From Boesenbergia rotunda (lineage: Eukaryota; Streptophyta; Magnoliopsida; Zingiberales; Zingiberaceae): a DNA stretch of 64,000 nt. The stretch is taken from NCBI GenBank assembly GCA_024364735.1, contig JAGFNQ010008296.1, positions 124,001 through 188,000 of the forward strand, given 5' to 3'. The notes beneath the pieces were generated by a model, which was not told the DNA's origin, ran no database searches, and saw nothing but the letters and a program-made list of their open reading frames with translations. Within the stretch, counting starts at the first letter, position 1, and every line of letters begins with the position of its first letter. Shown here piece by piece: positions 50,801 through 60,338 of this stretch. A program made the position numbers and the translations under genes.

Positions 50801-52111
50801 GCTTAGGCTTCAAATGGTTAGTAAAAATGCTTAATGCAATAATTAACCTTTCCAGGTTAACATTCGTACTCGACGCACCAGATATCCTATTATCGGCGAT
50901 AAGTTTAGCAGCCGGCATGGGCAGAAGGGTGTTTGCTCTCAGCTATGGCCTGATGTTGACATGCCATTTTCTGCAGTTACTGGGATGCGACCAGATTTAA
51001 TAATTAATCCTCATGCATTTCCTTCACGAATGACTATTGGAATGCTTTTGGAGTCAATTGCAGCTAAGGTCACTCTAGTTCTTTGTTGTTTTACTCTTTT
51101 GCTTATTACAGTAGAAGTGTGTTTTATCTAAGTAAACCTGATTTTGATTAGACCACTGGTCATCAATGCACCTAAGAATTTCAGTTTCCAACCTCGCATT
51201 TGGAATCTTTTTTATCCTATGGCAAGTCTTAGTTGTAACAAATTTTACATTTCTTTGCCAACCTTTACAGGGAGGAAGTCTACATGGAAAATTTGTTGAT
51301 GCAACTCCTTTCCCTAGATCAAATTGCAACAAAGATGATGAAGATAAGATATCCAAATCTAGCTCAGTGGTTGATGAACTAGGTCCAATGCTGACTGCTT
51401 ACGGTTTCAACTACCATGGCGTAGAGGTAATGCACAGTGGAGTTTATGGAACAGAGCTGACTTGTGAGATTTTTATTGGGCCTGTTTATTACCAGCGGCT
51501 CCGCCACATGGTTTCTGACAAATTTCAGGTGATCATTCTCCATTTCCTGTTTATTTAGCGTGGAACAGTGCAGCAAATTAGAATCCGTCCTTTACATATA
51601 ATTTTGAACTCTCAATGAGACAGTATTAGTTATCACTTTGTAGCTAGTGATAGTTTGTGATCTTTCTGTCGAACTCGATTAACTTGCATTAATGACTCAG
51701 GTGCGCTCTACAGGCACTGTGGATCAGATCACCAGGCAACCAATTGGAGGAAGGAAACGAGGTGGAGGTATTCGGTTTGGAGAAATGGAACGCGATGCAG
51801 TTCTTGCCCATGGAGCAGCCTACCTTTTACATGACAGGCTCCATTCCTGCTCTGACTACCACATAGCTGATGTATGTTCCTACTGTGGCAGTGTACTCAG
51901 TGCCACCATTATACAACCCCAAAAGAAGTCGGCGCGTGAAATCCACGGTCTCCCGCCTGCTAGAACTCCCAAGAGCTACATATGCCAAGCTTGCAAAACC
52001 GGCAAAGGAATGGAAACTGTGGCGATGCCTCACGTGCTCAAGTATTTGGCAGCAGAATTAACAGCGATGAACATAAATATGAATGTTCAGTTGAGGAGCC
52101 AAGCAAGCTAA
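31540..52111 (+). CDS. NRPA2: DNA-directed RNA polymerase I subunit 2
   Basis: Second-largest catalytic subunit of nucleolar Pol I, which makes 35S pre-rRNA. Exons: 31540-31713, 31829-31891, 31975-32094, 32890-32966, 33238-33301, 33393-33463, 36017-36094, 36175-36220, 38292-38472, 38552-38604, 38722-38795, 38969-39086, 40378-40465, 42865-42977, 44546-44673, 44749-44828, 46410-46651, 46728-46891, 46990-47154, 47246-47319, 47728-47831, 47902-47977, 50026-50151, 50219-50362, 50856-51068, 51271-51528, 51701-52111. Diagnostic Pol I text: VRKLLPESWGFLCPVNTPDG, QTMGFSGQAL, TNAIVAVLAYTGYDMEDAMI, GDKFSSRHGQKG and a C-terminal zinc ribbon CSYCGS..CQAC. About 1168 residues, normal for the family. Exons 18 and 20 each lack one base (near 46740 and 47304), breaking the frame. 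The start is uncertain: ATG 31540 is the first in-frame ATG, but 11 plausible codons precede it behind a TTG (31507). Large introns hold TE insertions. Confidence 0.93.
33864..35498 (+). mobile_element. Solo LTR in NRPA2 intron 6
   Basis: Begins TGTTAGGACACG, ends TTGCACCAACA, and is flanked by an exact 5-bp duplication AAATT (33859-33863 and 35499-35503). At 1635 bp it has the same layout as LTR 1: a G run, TGGTATCCACCTCCTTGGGG, paired ATCGAT motifs (about 34300-34835), then hairpin phrases such as CCTAGTCTCGACTAGG and CCTAACCTTTAGTTAGG (35140-35360). No internal region remains, so the two original LTRs recombined. It lies in the same direction as NRPA2, between exons 6 and 7. Confidence 0.95.
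36854..37702. mobile_element. Non-autonomous hAT element in NRPA2 intron 8
   Basis: Inverted ends CAAGGTAGTTAAAATCG and CATGGTAGTTAAAATCG, flanked by an exact 8-bp duplication CTTTTGAT (36846-36853 and 37703-37710). Both subterminal regions repeat AAATCG/CGATTT many times. The middle (about 37020-37480) is GC-richer, with internal near-repeats of AATGGAGGTCGAGGAAGC and GATGAGAAGTGGAAG, and has short open frames but no known domain. Confidence 0.93.
38830..38870. repeat. (TC)n(TA)n compound microsatellite
   Basis: Twelve TC units run directly into eight TA units within the short intron between NRPA2 exons 11 and 12. A 34-bp near-exact duplication of TGTACATGAGATTATCATAT-type text follows at about 38896-38950. 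Confidence 0.9.
40555..42229. mobile_element. Non-autonomous hAT element, copy A, in NRPA2 intron 13
   Basis: Ends CAAGTTTTAAAAT and, from the right, CAGTGTTTAAAGT, flanked by an exact 8-bp duplication GTTGAAAC (40547-40554 and 42230-42237). Subterminal TGTATCGTATCATGCCGTACC forms local palindromes. The same family recurs at 44987-46232: both share ATTATTAGATAAAT, TTTATTGTGTATAATTTAAA and GAACAACTTAATATT. A GC-rich stretch with CGACGCCTCTGG-like repeats lies at about 41745-41960. Another hAT-like element is nested at 40881-41409. Confidence 0.92.
40881..41409. mobile_element. hAT-like MITE nested in copy A
   Basis: Inverted ends begin TAGGGGTGTAA(T/A)CGA, flanked by AAAAAATA and AAAAAAAA (7 of 8 the same). 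The interior is full of GAGCTCG, GCTCGAG and GGCTCG words, typical of a widespread plant TAGGGGTGTAA element family. 529 bp, no coding capacity. Confidence 0.8.
43479..43961. mobile_element. Non-autonomous hAT element in NRPA2 intron 14
   Basis: Ends GTTCTAAAG and CTTTTAGAAC-like (GTTCTAAAATTAG read inwards from the right), flanked by CCTGCTCT and CTTGCTCT (7 of 8 identical). Subterminal zones are rich in CCTAGGCG/CGCCTAGG words on both sides, and the middle is AT-rich. 483 bp, no coding capacity. Confidence 0.85.
44987..46232. mobile_element. Non-autonomous hAT element, copy B, in NRPA2 intron 16
   Basis: Same family and orientation as copy A at 40555. Left end CAAGATTTAAAATC, right end (inward) CAAGGAGTGAAATAC, flanked by GTTTATTC and GTTTGTTC (7 of 8 identical). 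AT-rich left half, then a GC-rich stretch (about 45830-46060) with GGCGTTCGGCGGC-like text. Open frames on both strands over this stretch overlap each other and show no domain. Confidence 0.9.
47978..50025 (+). other. Largest element-poor NRPA2 intron
   Basis: A 2.0-kb intron between exons 22 and 23. It includes repeated CTGACCTGAC/GACGTGACG words near 48470-48510, suggesting an old TE fragment, but no clear ends. No snoRNA, tRNA or open frame that I can support. Confidence 0.5.
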
Positions 52112-52365
52112 TGGCGCATTCTCAAAATACTTTGGAGAGCACTTAGGAACATGTTCTGAATTCCTCCTCTTACCCCTCTAGGCTAGGTCTGTGTTTGCTT
52201 CATTGCTTGTTCGAAGTACTTTACCACGAAGCACAAAAATCAAAGAGGTGGAGTTTGGTTCATTCCGTGGAGATCCAATTTGTGAATCACTTGGATGACA
52301 GTTTTGTTCTTTCTCCAGGTTTAGATTTTGTTATGGTAGTTTAGTCTGAAGCAATTTTGTGTGCA

Positions 52366-52371
52366 ATAAAT
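52366..52371 (+). terminator. NRPA2 polyadenylation signal
   Basis: AATAAA about 255 bp past the NRPA2 stop, followed by a TTTAGTAACATGTT stretch. From here to 53030 the AT-rich gap between the two convergent genes holds nothing else recognised. Confidence 0.5.
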
Positions 52372-53029
52372 TGTGGACTACAATTTAGTAACATGTTAAA
52401 GTAAAGGTGATTTCGCTAACCCTGAACATCCCTCATCACCAATCTCATAGTGAGATGAAGATAAGTAAATAAGGTATCAGTTATTTGATCCTAATAGTCT
52501 CGGGATTGATCTTTGTTAAATTGTGGGGGCGCAGGGCTTGATAATTTCCTATTGTATATTTTTTTGGATAGATCTATTCTATTAAACAAACAATGAAAAA
52601 AAAGGAGTACATATGGGTTTATCTGCCTGGTCTCATCTTAGCCAATGATGGATTCTGCAAATAATAAAGCAATGGAAAAAATAGAATATAACTTTTGTTG
52701 GAATTTAATATTCCATTTTTGATAATTAGAATTCAATCTCTTATTTCTTTTATTAATAATAAAGAAATTCACTTGAAATATAAAATTGGAATTCCAATTT
52801 CATAGATTTTAAAAGCCGACTTATCTGAACCAATACCAATGGGAGAAAACTAAACAAAATTAGTGACAACAAATATAGTTAGATGAAGAACATATGAATT
52901 ATTTATACAAAACAAATACAATTCATTTTTCTAAATTTTCATTTCATCACAATTTTCGTTCTTATATATATACACAGAATGTAAAAATGAATTGCATTAT
53001 ATATGTATATTTTTAATGAGCAATATAGA

Positions 53030-53224
53030 GAGTGAAAATAGAAGAGTAAAATATAGTGAATGATGTAGCATGATGTGACACTTTACATGCACACGTCTAA
53101 TTATCGCTTGGATACCATTGGCCTTCGGCCGCCGTCCCGAATCAAACTATACCCTGGGAGGCACGGTGAACCCGTCGGAGATCGTGCATGCAAGGTGCCA
53201 CGTCATTCACTATGATTTTCACTC
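53030..53224. mobile_element. MITE, relative of the one at 29.8 kb
   Basis: Inverted ends GAGTGAAAAT, then ATAGTGAATGA, then GTGACACTTTACATGC-like text, mirrored on the right. The core at about 53127-53180 (CGGCCGCCGTCCCGAATC, ACTATACCCTGGGAGG, CACGGTGAACCCGTCGG) closely matches that at 29931-29984. No coding capacity. It lies between the convergent NRPA2 and RING genes. Confidence 0.85.
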
Positions 53225-53430
53225 TCCCAATCATTATTCATTTTTAATTTGATGCTTTTGTTTACTAGCTTCATACATTCATCGTAAATTTTTTATCTAT
53301 ACCTCAAAACTGATTCAATCCATAACAAACAAAAGATAATTATATTCCCTAAACCATAACATATGCAGTCGATAATGATGAGATAGAGCCATTCGTAAGT
53401 GAAATTTTAAAAGGAATCAAAGTTCACAAT

Positions 53431-53436
53431 TTTATT
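53431..53436 (-). terminator. Candidate polyadenylation signal of the RING gene
   Basis: AATAAA on the minus strand, about 195 bp past the RING-gene stop codon. It is about 1.06 kb from the convergent NRPA2 signal, with a MITE between them. Confidence 0.4.
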
Positions 53437-53629
53437 TTTGGTCTTGTTTACCTTTTCTAATGTTAGACCAAGCTGGGAACCCACAATAAGGGCATACCTG
53501 GAGAGTATAAACCTATAGATTTTCTCAAACCAAGCACCTGTCCAAGCTATTGCATTTCGGGATGGTGGGTGGTGCTAACTTTAACCTTTTCTGTGTATTT
53601 CAACACGTACAACAGGACATGTAAGTTGA

Positions 53630-56600
53630 TCAAACAATGTCGCTGCCCTTGAGAATGTTGTACTTGCAGAGCGGGCAGGTAGCATGGATCCGAAGCCATT
53701 TTGCGATGCAAGAAGAATGGAAGTGATGGTTGCATGGCATCGCAAGCAGTTCAACTCCATCTTCGTAGGGTGTGAGACAAATGCAACATTCCTGGAATGG
53801 AGGTCGGTGAGCTTTCGATAGAAATCAAAATGAATCTTGTGCACAAAACAATACAACAAACGAAAGAGATGCAGTAAATAACCTTCAAGTGTTGCAGTTA
53901 CATAACATCAGTTTCTTTGTAGGCACGAACATGCTTTCATGTCTAACAAACTTCCAAATCACACAACAGTAAAATGTAATGGAAGGTGTGAGTGATCAAA
54001 TACGCACAAGTTTTGAGCTCTAATTACCATTTGATACAAGTCAATGTCGCTATCAAAAATAATTCACTCAAATTTATGGTTCTCAAATTCTCTTTTCGTA
54101 GGGACATAATTATAAATACAATATAACACAAAGATGCAAGTATGATTATATTGATCAATCATAAACATAGGTAGATCATGAGTGTCAAACACTATTAATT
54201 TCTACATGGCGGCCAATATTGATGCTTCTCTCCATCATTAATCGATAGAGGTTCTGTCAAATATGAGTGTCAAAATCAGACTCAATGTCCGACATGAGTG
54301 TAGGGGTTTAGTTGAATGGTTCAAGTATCAGCAGATAATTGTGTTAGGCTGCAACATCTTTAAAAACTATGCTTTATTGACAATAATCAAACAACAGTTA
54401 GTTTAATTTTTTCACTAGAGTATCAATTTTATTTCATGAACTTGTAGAACATTTATAGAAATCAATAAAAAAATGCAAATCTTGGAAGAAAATATTTCAG
54501 CTAGGTAAACAGTTAAAGAAATGAACAAGTAGTATTATCACACTAAAGTTTTAGATGTAGCAAGGAAATTAAAATTATTTCTAGTTGAGCGCTTTATGAC
54601 GTGGTTTAAAATTAGGTCATTAAAAATTTTAACATAGAAAAGTTTAGATTTTATGTTTTTCTTGCAACCAAAGATAGGTGTTTTAGATTTTACATTTTAC
54701 TAGCAACCAAAGATAAGTGTTATTACCGCATCTTCATGTGGAAGAACTCGTGCACTTGATAAATTTCCACAGCCAGGATTCAAGGGGACCATAACTCCTT
54801 CCTCAGCTGTCTTTTCCTGGTCTTCACAAGAAGCATGATACTGGTATTTTGGAAGAACACTAATATCTGCTTCCAATGCACCTTCCTGTGTACATCAAGA
54901 TATTTTATGATGAGTTACATAACAAAGGAATTCTTATTCTTGACGTGAATGACATGCGTACCTGGCCTGCCATGGCATACAGAATTGTAATGATACAAGG
55001 CAAGCAGCAGCACAGTGCAATCCCAATAACACAAGCCAAAGCAATGCAAAAGATAGTGAAAAACACATCAAATGCTAGGAAAACCACAGTTAACCTGTTC
55101 ATCAACAAGCCAAAATATTATGTTCACATAAAATAGACAATCATTCAGAATAAGTCATGCCACAGTCTAGAGTAATAGAATTGATAGTATGTACAACAAC
55201 AAATTATCATGGGATTTCTAGGATGACCTCAAAGAGGTAGGTAGGGCAATGATGGCAAGAATAACTACTTGGTGATTATTCAAAAAATGAAGAGATATCT
55301 TTCATAGTTTAGAAGCATTTTTTTATGATTGTCGACCTGTTTGATTACATATATACTAAGTATAAACTAGCACATGCTGAACTGCTAATGTTGACGAATC
55401 AAGTAAGATATCACGGAAGAGATTATTATGATTTGGGGGATACCAGTAGAGTCTAGGAGCATTTTGTACGAGGTCTTTGCCACCGGAGACGATCCAGAAA
55501 AGCCAATAATCCACCACAGAAATGATATAATGGTATTAAGTGATTCACATCGTTTAGCAAAGCTGGCATCCAATCACCATGACAGTTAGAGAAAAAAATA
55601 AAAGCATACTTTTGAGTCAACAATCATATGTTAAAAGTAAGCGTGCATGCTGCCAAGAACATTGCATCTAGGTCAAGAAGACACATGAAACAAGAATATA
55701 GCGTTTGTTAAATGACTGGAATCCATAGATGACATTTAATAAAGCAACAAGCTATATGTTATGTGAAAATAATTGTTCTAATCAACAAGATACAGCCATA
55801 GCATATACCCAGTTATGTTATCTACTTGGTTTAACAACGAGTTCATTGAAGAACTGAACTATTGCAGCCAAGTTAAAACTTAACTTCACAGTCCCATCTT
55901 TTGAAGAACTGAACTCTGTGTAGCATGTGTCGACTTCATTCTTAACATGTAATGGATCAAGGACATTAAATCATGCTATGTGTGTAAGGCATATGCCTCA
56001 ATTTAGTGCCTTGAACCCCGTGCTACAAATCAAATATAATATACTAGTTTAGGAAAGATATAAATGTTGAGTTATGAAAGAGAGATAGAATATTGCTTAT
56101 GGTGTATTTACCCGGAGGGAAAAGAAATGAATATGCCAATTTTTGTTAAATTTCTGTTGTCAATTGGAAGGAAAAGGAGAGGATTTCTGTCAAGTTCTTT
56201 CATTCAATTCCTGCACAAATCATATGGAATTGAAGAAAGGAAATTTTAGCCTCTAACAAACACAACATTTACTTCAGTCCTTCCATTCTCCCATCTAAAA
56301 TCATACGCAATTCCTCTTTTTCCCTTTCTCTCTCACTTAACCAACTTCCTTTTTCTCCAACTTCCTCTTCCCTCGAAGTAAACATATATTAATTCACACA
56401 TAAAATTAAAATGATCAAGGACTTACTTTTCTATTCTGTACTTATTTACTCTATTTCCATTTTGTCACAGACAATGATACCCCTATACTTACGATCACGA
56501 ATTTAGCAGCTTAGCCAAACTTTTATTGTGCATGATCATGAGTTACCAATTAAGATATACTTGCCATCTTTAGTTGGTTTAACTACAAAAGATCTTTGGA

Positions 56601-57306
56601 TGTAAGAATTTGAAGGGAATGGTATGATCATTTGAGTAATCAATCAGTCTTATCTTTTCGTCTTCTCCATCGTGAGAAAGATCCCAATGATCTACTTTGC
56701 ATCGTTTTACATCAAGAGAGAGAATCAAATGCAATAAATTAGCAAAAACCCACAGATTAATGAAAGCAACCAGTATGAGCAAAGTTTAACTAGTAATATA
56801 GTTATACCATACCTCCTTTGCCTGCTTCTAGCTCCATCCCCGGCTATATCCTCCTCGCTGCCCTCGACGCCCGAGATCGGCGCCGCCCGCCCGTCGTGGT
56901 CCTCATCTCGCCTCCGACCGCCTACCCGACTGCGGTACTCCGACCAGACCAGAAACACATGAAACACGCACTGAACCGCGTAGCCCGCGATCCAGAGGCG
57001 GAGCGGAGCGACAGGGCGCTCGCACGCTGTGGCGCCGAGCACGACAACGGATACGGCGGCGAAGGCCAGGTTCCAGGAGATGTCGAGAGCCACCACCGGC
57101 CTGGAGTAGGCCCAATTGGCACGGCGCTCCTCCAGCTGGAGCGCCGCCGTCTCGCGGACGAGCATCGAGGGCCGGCGACGCCCGGCGACGCGGCCGAGGA
57201 TGGAGGCCAGGCGGTTCGTCCGGGCAGTTGGACTCTGCGGATGCGAAGGAGGTGGAGTCGCCGGCCGCAGAAGGGCCGAGGCGGTCAAGTCCTCTTCTCT
57301 CTCCAT
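53630..57306 (-). CDS. Membrane RING-H2 E3 ubiquitin ligase
   Basis: E3 ligase of the plant family that includes At4g11680 and At1g12760. Exons: 57306-56813, 55562-55444, 55094-54962, 54885-54727 and 53791-53630 (TGA 53632-53630). The N-terminal region is proline- and arginine-rich, then RRANWAYSRPVVALDISWN and two membrane segments (LAFAAVSVVVLGA; LRLWIAGYAVQCVFHVFLVW). More follow in CESLNTIISFLWWIIGF and in FLAFDVFFTIFCIALACVIG with CCCLPCIITILYA. The last exon holds the RING-H2 finger: CCIC, then CNHHFHSSC and CPLC, with Cys3-His2-Cys3 ligands complete. Exon 2 is one base short near 55498-55502, so WWIIGF is followed by a wrong frame before the splice; with that base the product would be about 355 residues. 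The gene converges on NRPA2. Confidence 0.9.
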
Positions 57307-57370
57307 TCACTGTTCCCTTCCTCTCGTCGTCGTCCTCGATGTTGCTGTGCGCTCTTTTACACTTTAGTCC

Positions 57371-57378
57371 TTATAAAG
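57371..57378 (-). promoter_or_regulatory. Candidate TATA box of the RING gene
   Basis: CTTTATAAG on the minus strand, about 65 bp upstream of the ATG at 57306, leaving a short leader. The long-TIR element starts only about 100 bp further upstream. Confidence 0.45.
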
Positions 57379-57479
57379 TTAGAATTCGGAATTACAAATC
57401 ATTAACTTTTTTCAGAAATTAAGAATAACATTTTAGTGCAGAAAATATTATATTTAGGACGAATTTTTAATTTTTTATA

Positions 57480-59320
57480 ATTCTAAAAATATTTCGATAT
57501 TTTATCAAAGGACCGTGTAATTTTTCGAATTAACTGAAAGAAACAACCTACTTTGATGTTTAGATGTTTACCAAAAAGTAAACTTTTTAAGTATTCTTAC
57601 TATTTTACCGTTATGTAAAATCTAACTTATACAGATGTAATCATTTTTTCTTTTCCCCTCTTTTTTATGCATGCCACTTATCTTTTTTTTTTTTCCTCCT
57701 CTCTTCTCATTCCTCTTTTTTTGTATGCATTTTCTTTTTGTTTCCTCAACTCTTTCTTCTTTCTTTTTAGATGGATGCATAAATAATATGAAAAAAATAT
57801 CAGACCCACTTAGGCCTAATATTTTTCATATCAGACCCACATTAGACCTGATATTTTTTATATCAGGCTCAACGTGGGCCTGATATGAAAGCTATTCGAC
57901 TTCGATAGGATCGTCGTCGACTGCGACAGCGGCAACGACTGGGACGTCCACTAGTTGAGGCTACGGGAGATCTTCGACCAGCTTCGTCTAGTGGTGCATC
58001 AATCCACCGATGTTATTTTTGCATTATTTTTGAAGTTCTCTATTTTTTTAATTTTGATTCCAGTTTTTTTTAAAAATAAATTTTAAGAATTAAAAAAATA
58101 AAATGAAATAAAAATTTATCATCAAATAATTAAAATAAGTTGAAATCTACATACTTTTTAGGTTTAGATTTGAATATTAATATTTAAATTAATTAAAATA
58201 GTTTTTATTAAAGTAAAACTAAAATGAGTTGAAACCTGATATGCAATCCATTTCAGGCCCAACAACCCCAATTTGTGATCTTCTTAATTCTTCTTTATTA
58301 TATTTTAACATCTTTGAGAAGTCTAAATAAACAATAGATAACATATTTTAACTCCTTGTAATTTTAGAAATCCACGAGAACTGAAATTTTTGTAATCGGA
58401 ACTCTCTAGGTCAAATCAGTGGATTTTGACCAAAACCCACCGATTGACCTAGAGAGCTTCGATTTCACAAATTTCCGTTCCCGTGGATTTCTGAGATTAC
58501 AAGGAGTTCAAATATATCATCCATTATTTATTTGGACTATACGAGGTGTTAAAATATAATAACGAAAAATCGAGAAAAAAATCTAATATTACACCCATTG
58601 GGCTTGATATGGTTCCATATTAGGCTCAATGTGGGTCTGATATGGAATCCATATCAGGCCCAACGACCCCAATGTATGATTTTTTTCTCAATTTTTTGCT
58701 ATTACATTTAAATACCTTAGATAGGTCGAAATCAATAATGAATAATATATTTAAACTCTTTGTAATCTTAGAAATCCACAGAAACTGAAATTTTTTTACA
58801 ATCAGAGCTCCTTCTCTCTAGGTTAAACCTGCGTGCTTTTTAGAATTCTTAAAATTTGTTTTCGAAAAAAAAACTCGAGTCAAAATTAAATAGCCAAAAA
58901 CTTCAAGAATAATGTAAAAATAACATCGGTGGATTGATGTGTCCATTCGACGAAGTTGGTCGGAGATCTCCCGTAGCCCCAACTGGTCGACGTCCCAGTC
59001 GTTATTACTGTCGCAGTCGACGACGATCCTATCAAAGTCTGAATAACTTTCATATCAGGCCCAACACTCCTGATATGAAAAATATCAAGCTCAACGAGGG
59101 AGGAATGAGAAGAGAGGAGAAAAAAGAGAAGATAGTTACATGCATAAGAAAGAGAGGAAAGGAAAAATGATTGCATGCATATAAGTTAGATTTGATAGAA
59201 GGGTAAAATGGGACGAGTACTGAAAAAAGAGTGCTTTTTGTAAAAATAAAAATAGCTTGCGCTTTTTGATTAATTCGAAAAGTTATATGCGTCCTTTAGT
59301 AAAATGCCGAAAATATTTTG
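57480..59320. mobile_element. Long-terminal-inverted-repeat element, about 1.8 kb
   Basis: Two inverted arms, about 57480-58050 and 58880-59320, share in opposite directions TTTTCGAATTAA, AAATCTAACTTATA, TGCATGC, TATCAGGC, GATAGGATCGTCGTCGACTG, GAGATCTTCGACCA-like and AATCCACCGATGTTATTTTT. The middle holds a further hairpin at about 58340-58520 (AACTCC(T)TGTAAT.. and GACCTAGAGAGC arms). Words such as ATATCAGGCCCA recur many times. No transposase. Could be a foldback or long-TIR Mutator-like element; target duplications were not resolved. Confidence 0.75.
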
Positions 59321-59517
59321 GTGAAAACCAAATAAACATATAAAAAAATATTGAATAATTAAAGTATAATAATTAAATTAGTTAAATGAAAAAAATACGA
59401 TATTAATTTTAATAACTAACTATTCGTTTATAATCTGGAGATGAGCCCGTCGCTGACGGCTGCGATCGGAGGTCGACGTGTTCTTTCCCCCTGGCTTCCA
59501 TGTGGCCCTGCGCAGTG

Positions 59518-59757
59518 ATGGGAACTACTAAAACCCTAATCTTTCGAGCTCTGGATATCTCTCTCGACAACGAAAAGGTCTTCACGATCACCGCATTTGG
59601 GGCGGGAGTTGGCCTGGAACCCGAAGTTGCTTCGGGTGAAGCTAAATCCGAGAGGGGGGCTTCTTGGTCGCCGCTCGCTAGCATACTTGACCCTGTCTTG
59701 CAAAATTTGGTCTTGGAGGTGGAAGCCAATCGCATTAGGGATTCCTTTGAAGAACAG
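59518..59757 (+). other. Possible untranslated leader exon upstream of the receptor gene, or small ORF
   Basis: An open frame from ATG 59518 ends at a good donor AACAG|GTAGAT (59757/59758). It contains AAACCCTAA (59531-59539), a telo-box commonly found just after plant transcription starts, in GC-rich, gene-like sequence. Overlapping open frames on the opposite strand weaken the coding case, and no domain is recognised. A 5' leader exon of the receptor gene spliced to near 60300 is my preferred reading. Confidence 0.3.
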
Positions 59758-60338
59758 GTAGATTGCAACTAAAAACAAATCGCTGAGAGAGAGGGAAGAA
59801 CAAGATTTTTTTTTTTTTTTTGGAAATGTAGGTTAGGACTGGGAAGTGGGAGTTCAGTGGAAGCGGAGGAAGCGGGATTTTATATTGAGCTAAATCCTCG
59901 ACGCTACCGCTCTGGGAAAGCGATTCTTTCTCCAAAATATTGTAAGCTTCTCGCGTAATTGTGCTCCGGTTGCGGAGGAAGACCAGATTTTTTTATTTCC
60001 TTTTTCATGCTAATTACGTTTCTTCCCTTAGATCTCAATTCTGAGCTTGAAGGTTGTATTTTTTTTTCCCTTTTGAGCTTTTTAATACAGAGTGGAATGG
60101 GAGAGAGACGAACGTGCTATGTTGTTGTCGCCAGTACCAAACCACATCTTGATTCGCCTTTGCTTTGTATTTTTTAATGGAGGAGAGAGAGAGAGATAGC
60201 AGAGAAGAAAACCAGAGAAGAGAGAGAGGCGAGCTGGCTGTCTCGCTCATTGCCATTGGGATAAGCGGGGTTTCCCCCCTTTTAAGAAGGTCTTAACCAC
60301 GCCTTCATCCTCTTTCCCGCACATCAACACAAGAATTG

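Noticed and set aside
56818..57405. Long open frame on the plus strand, 195 codons
   Set aside because: Antisense of RING-gene exon 1, which matches the family and splices correctly.
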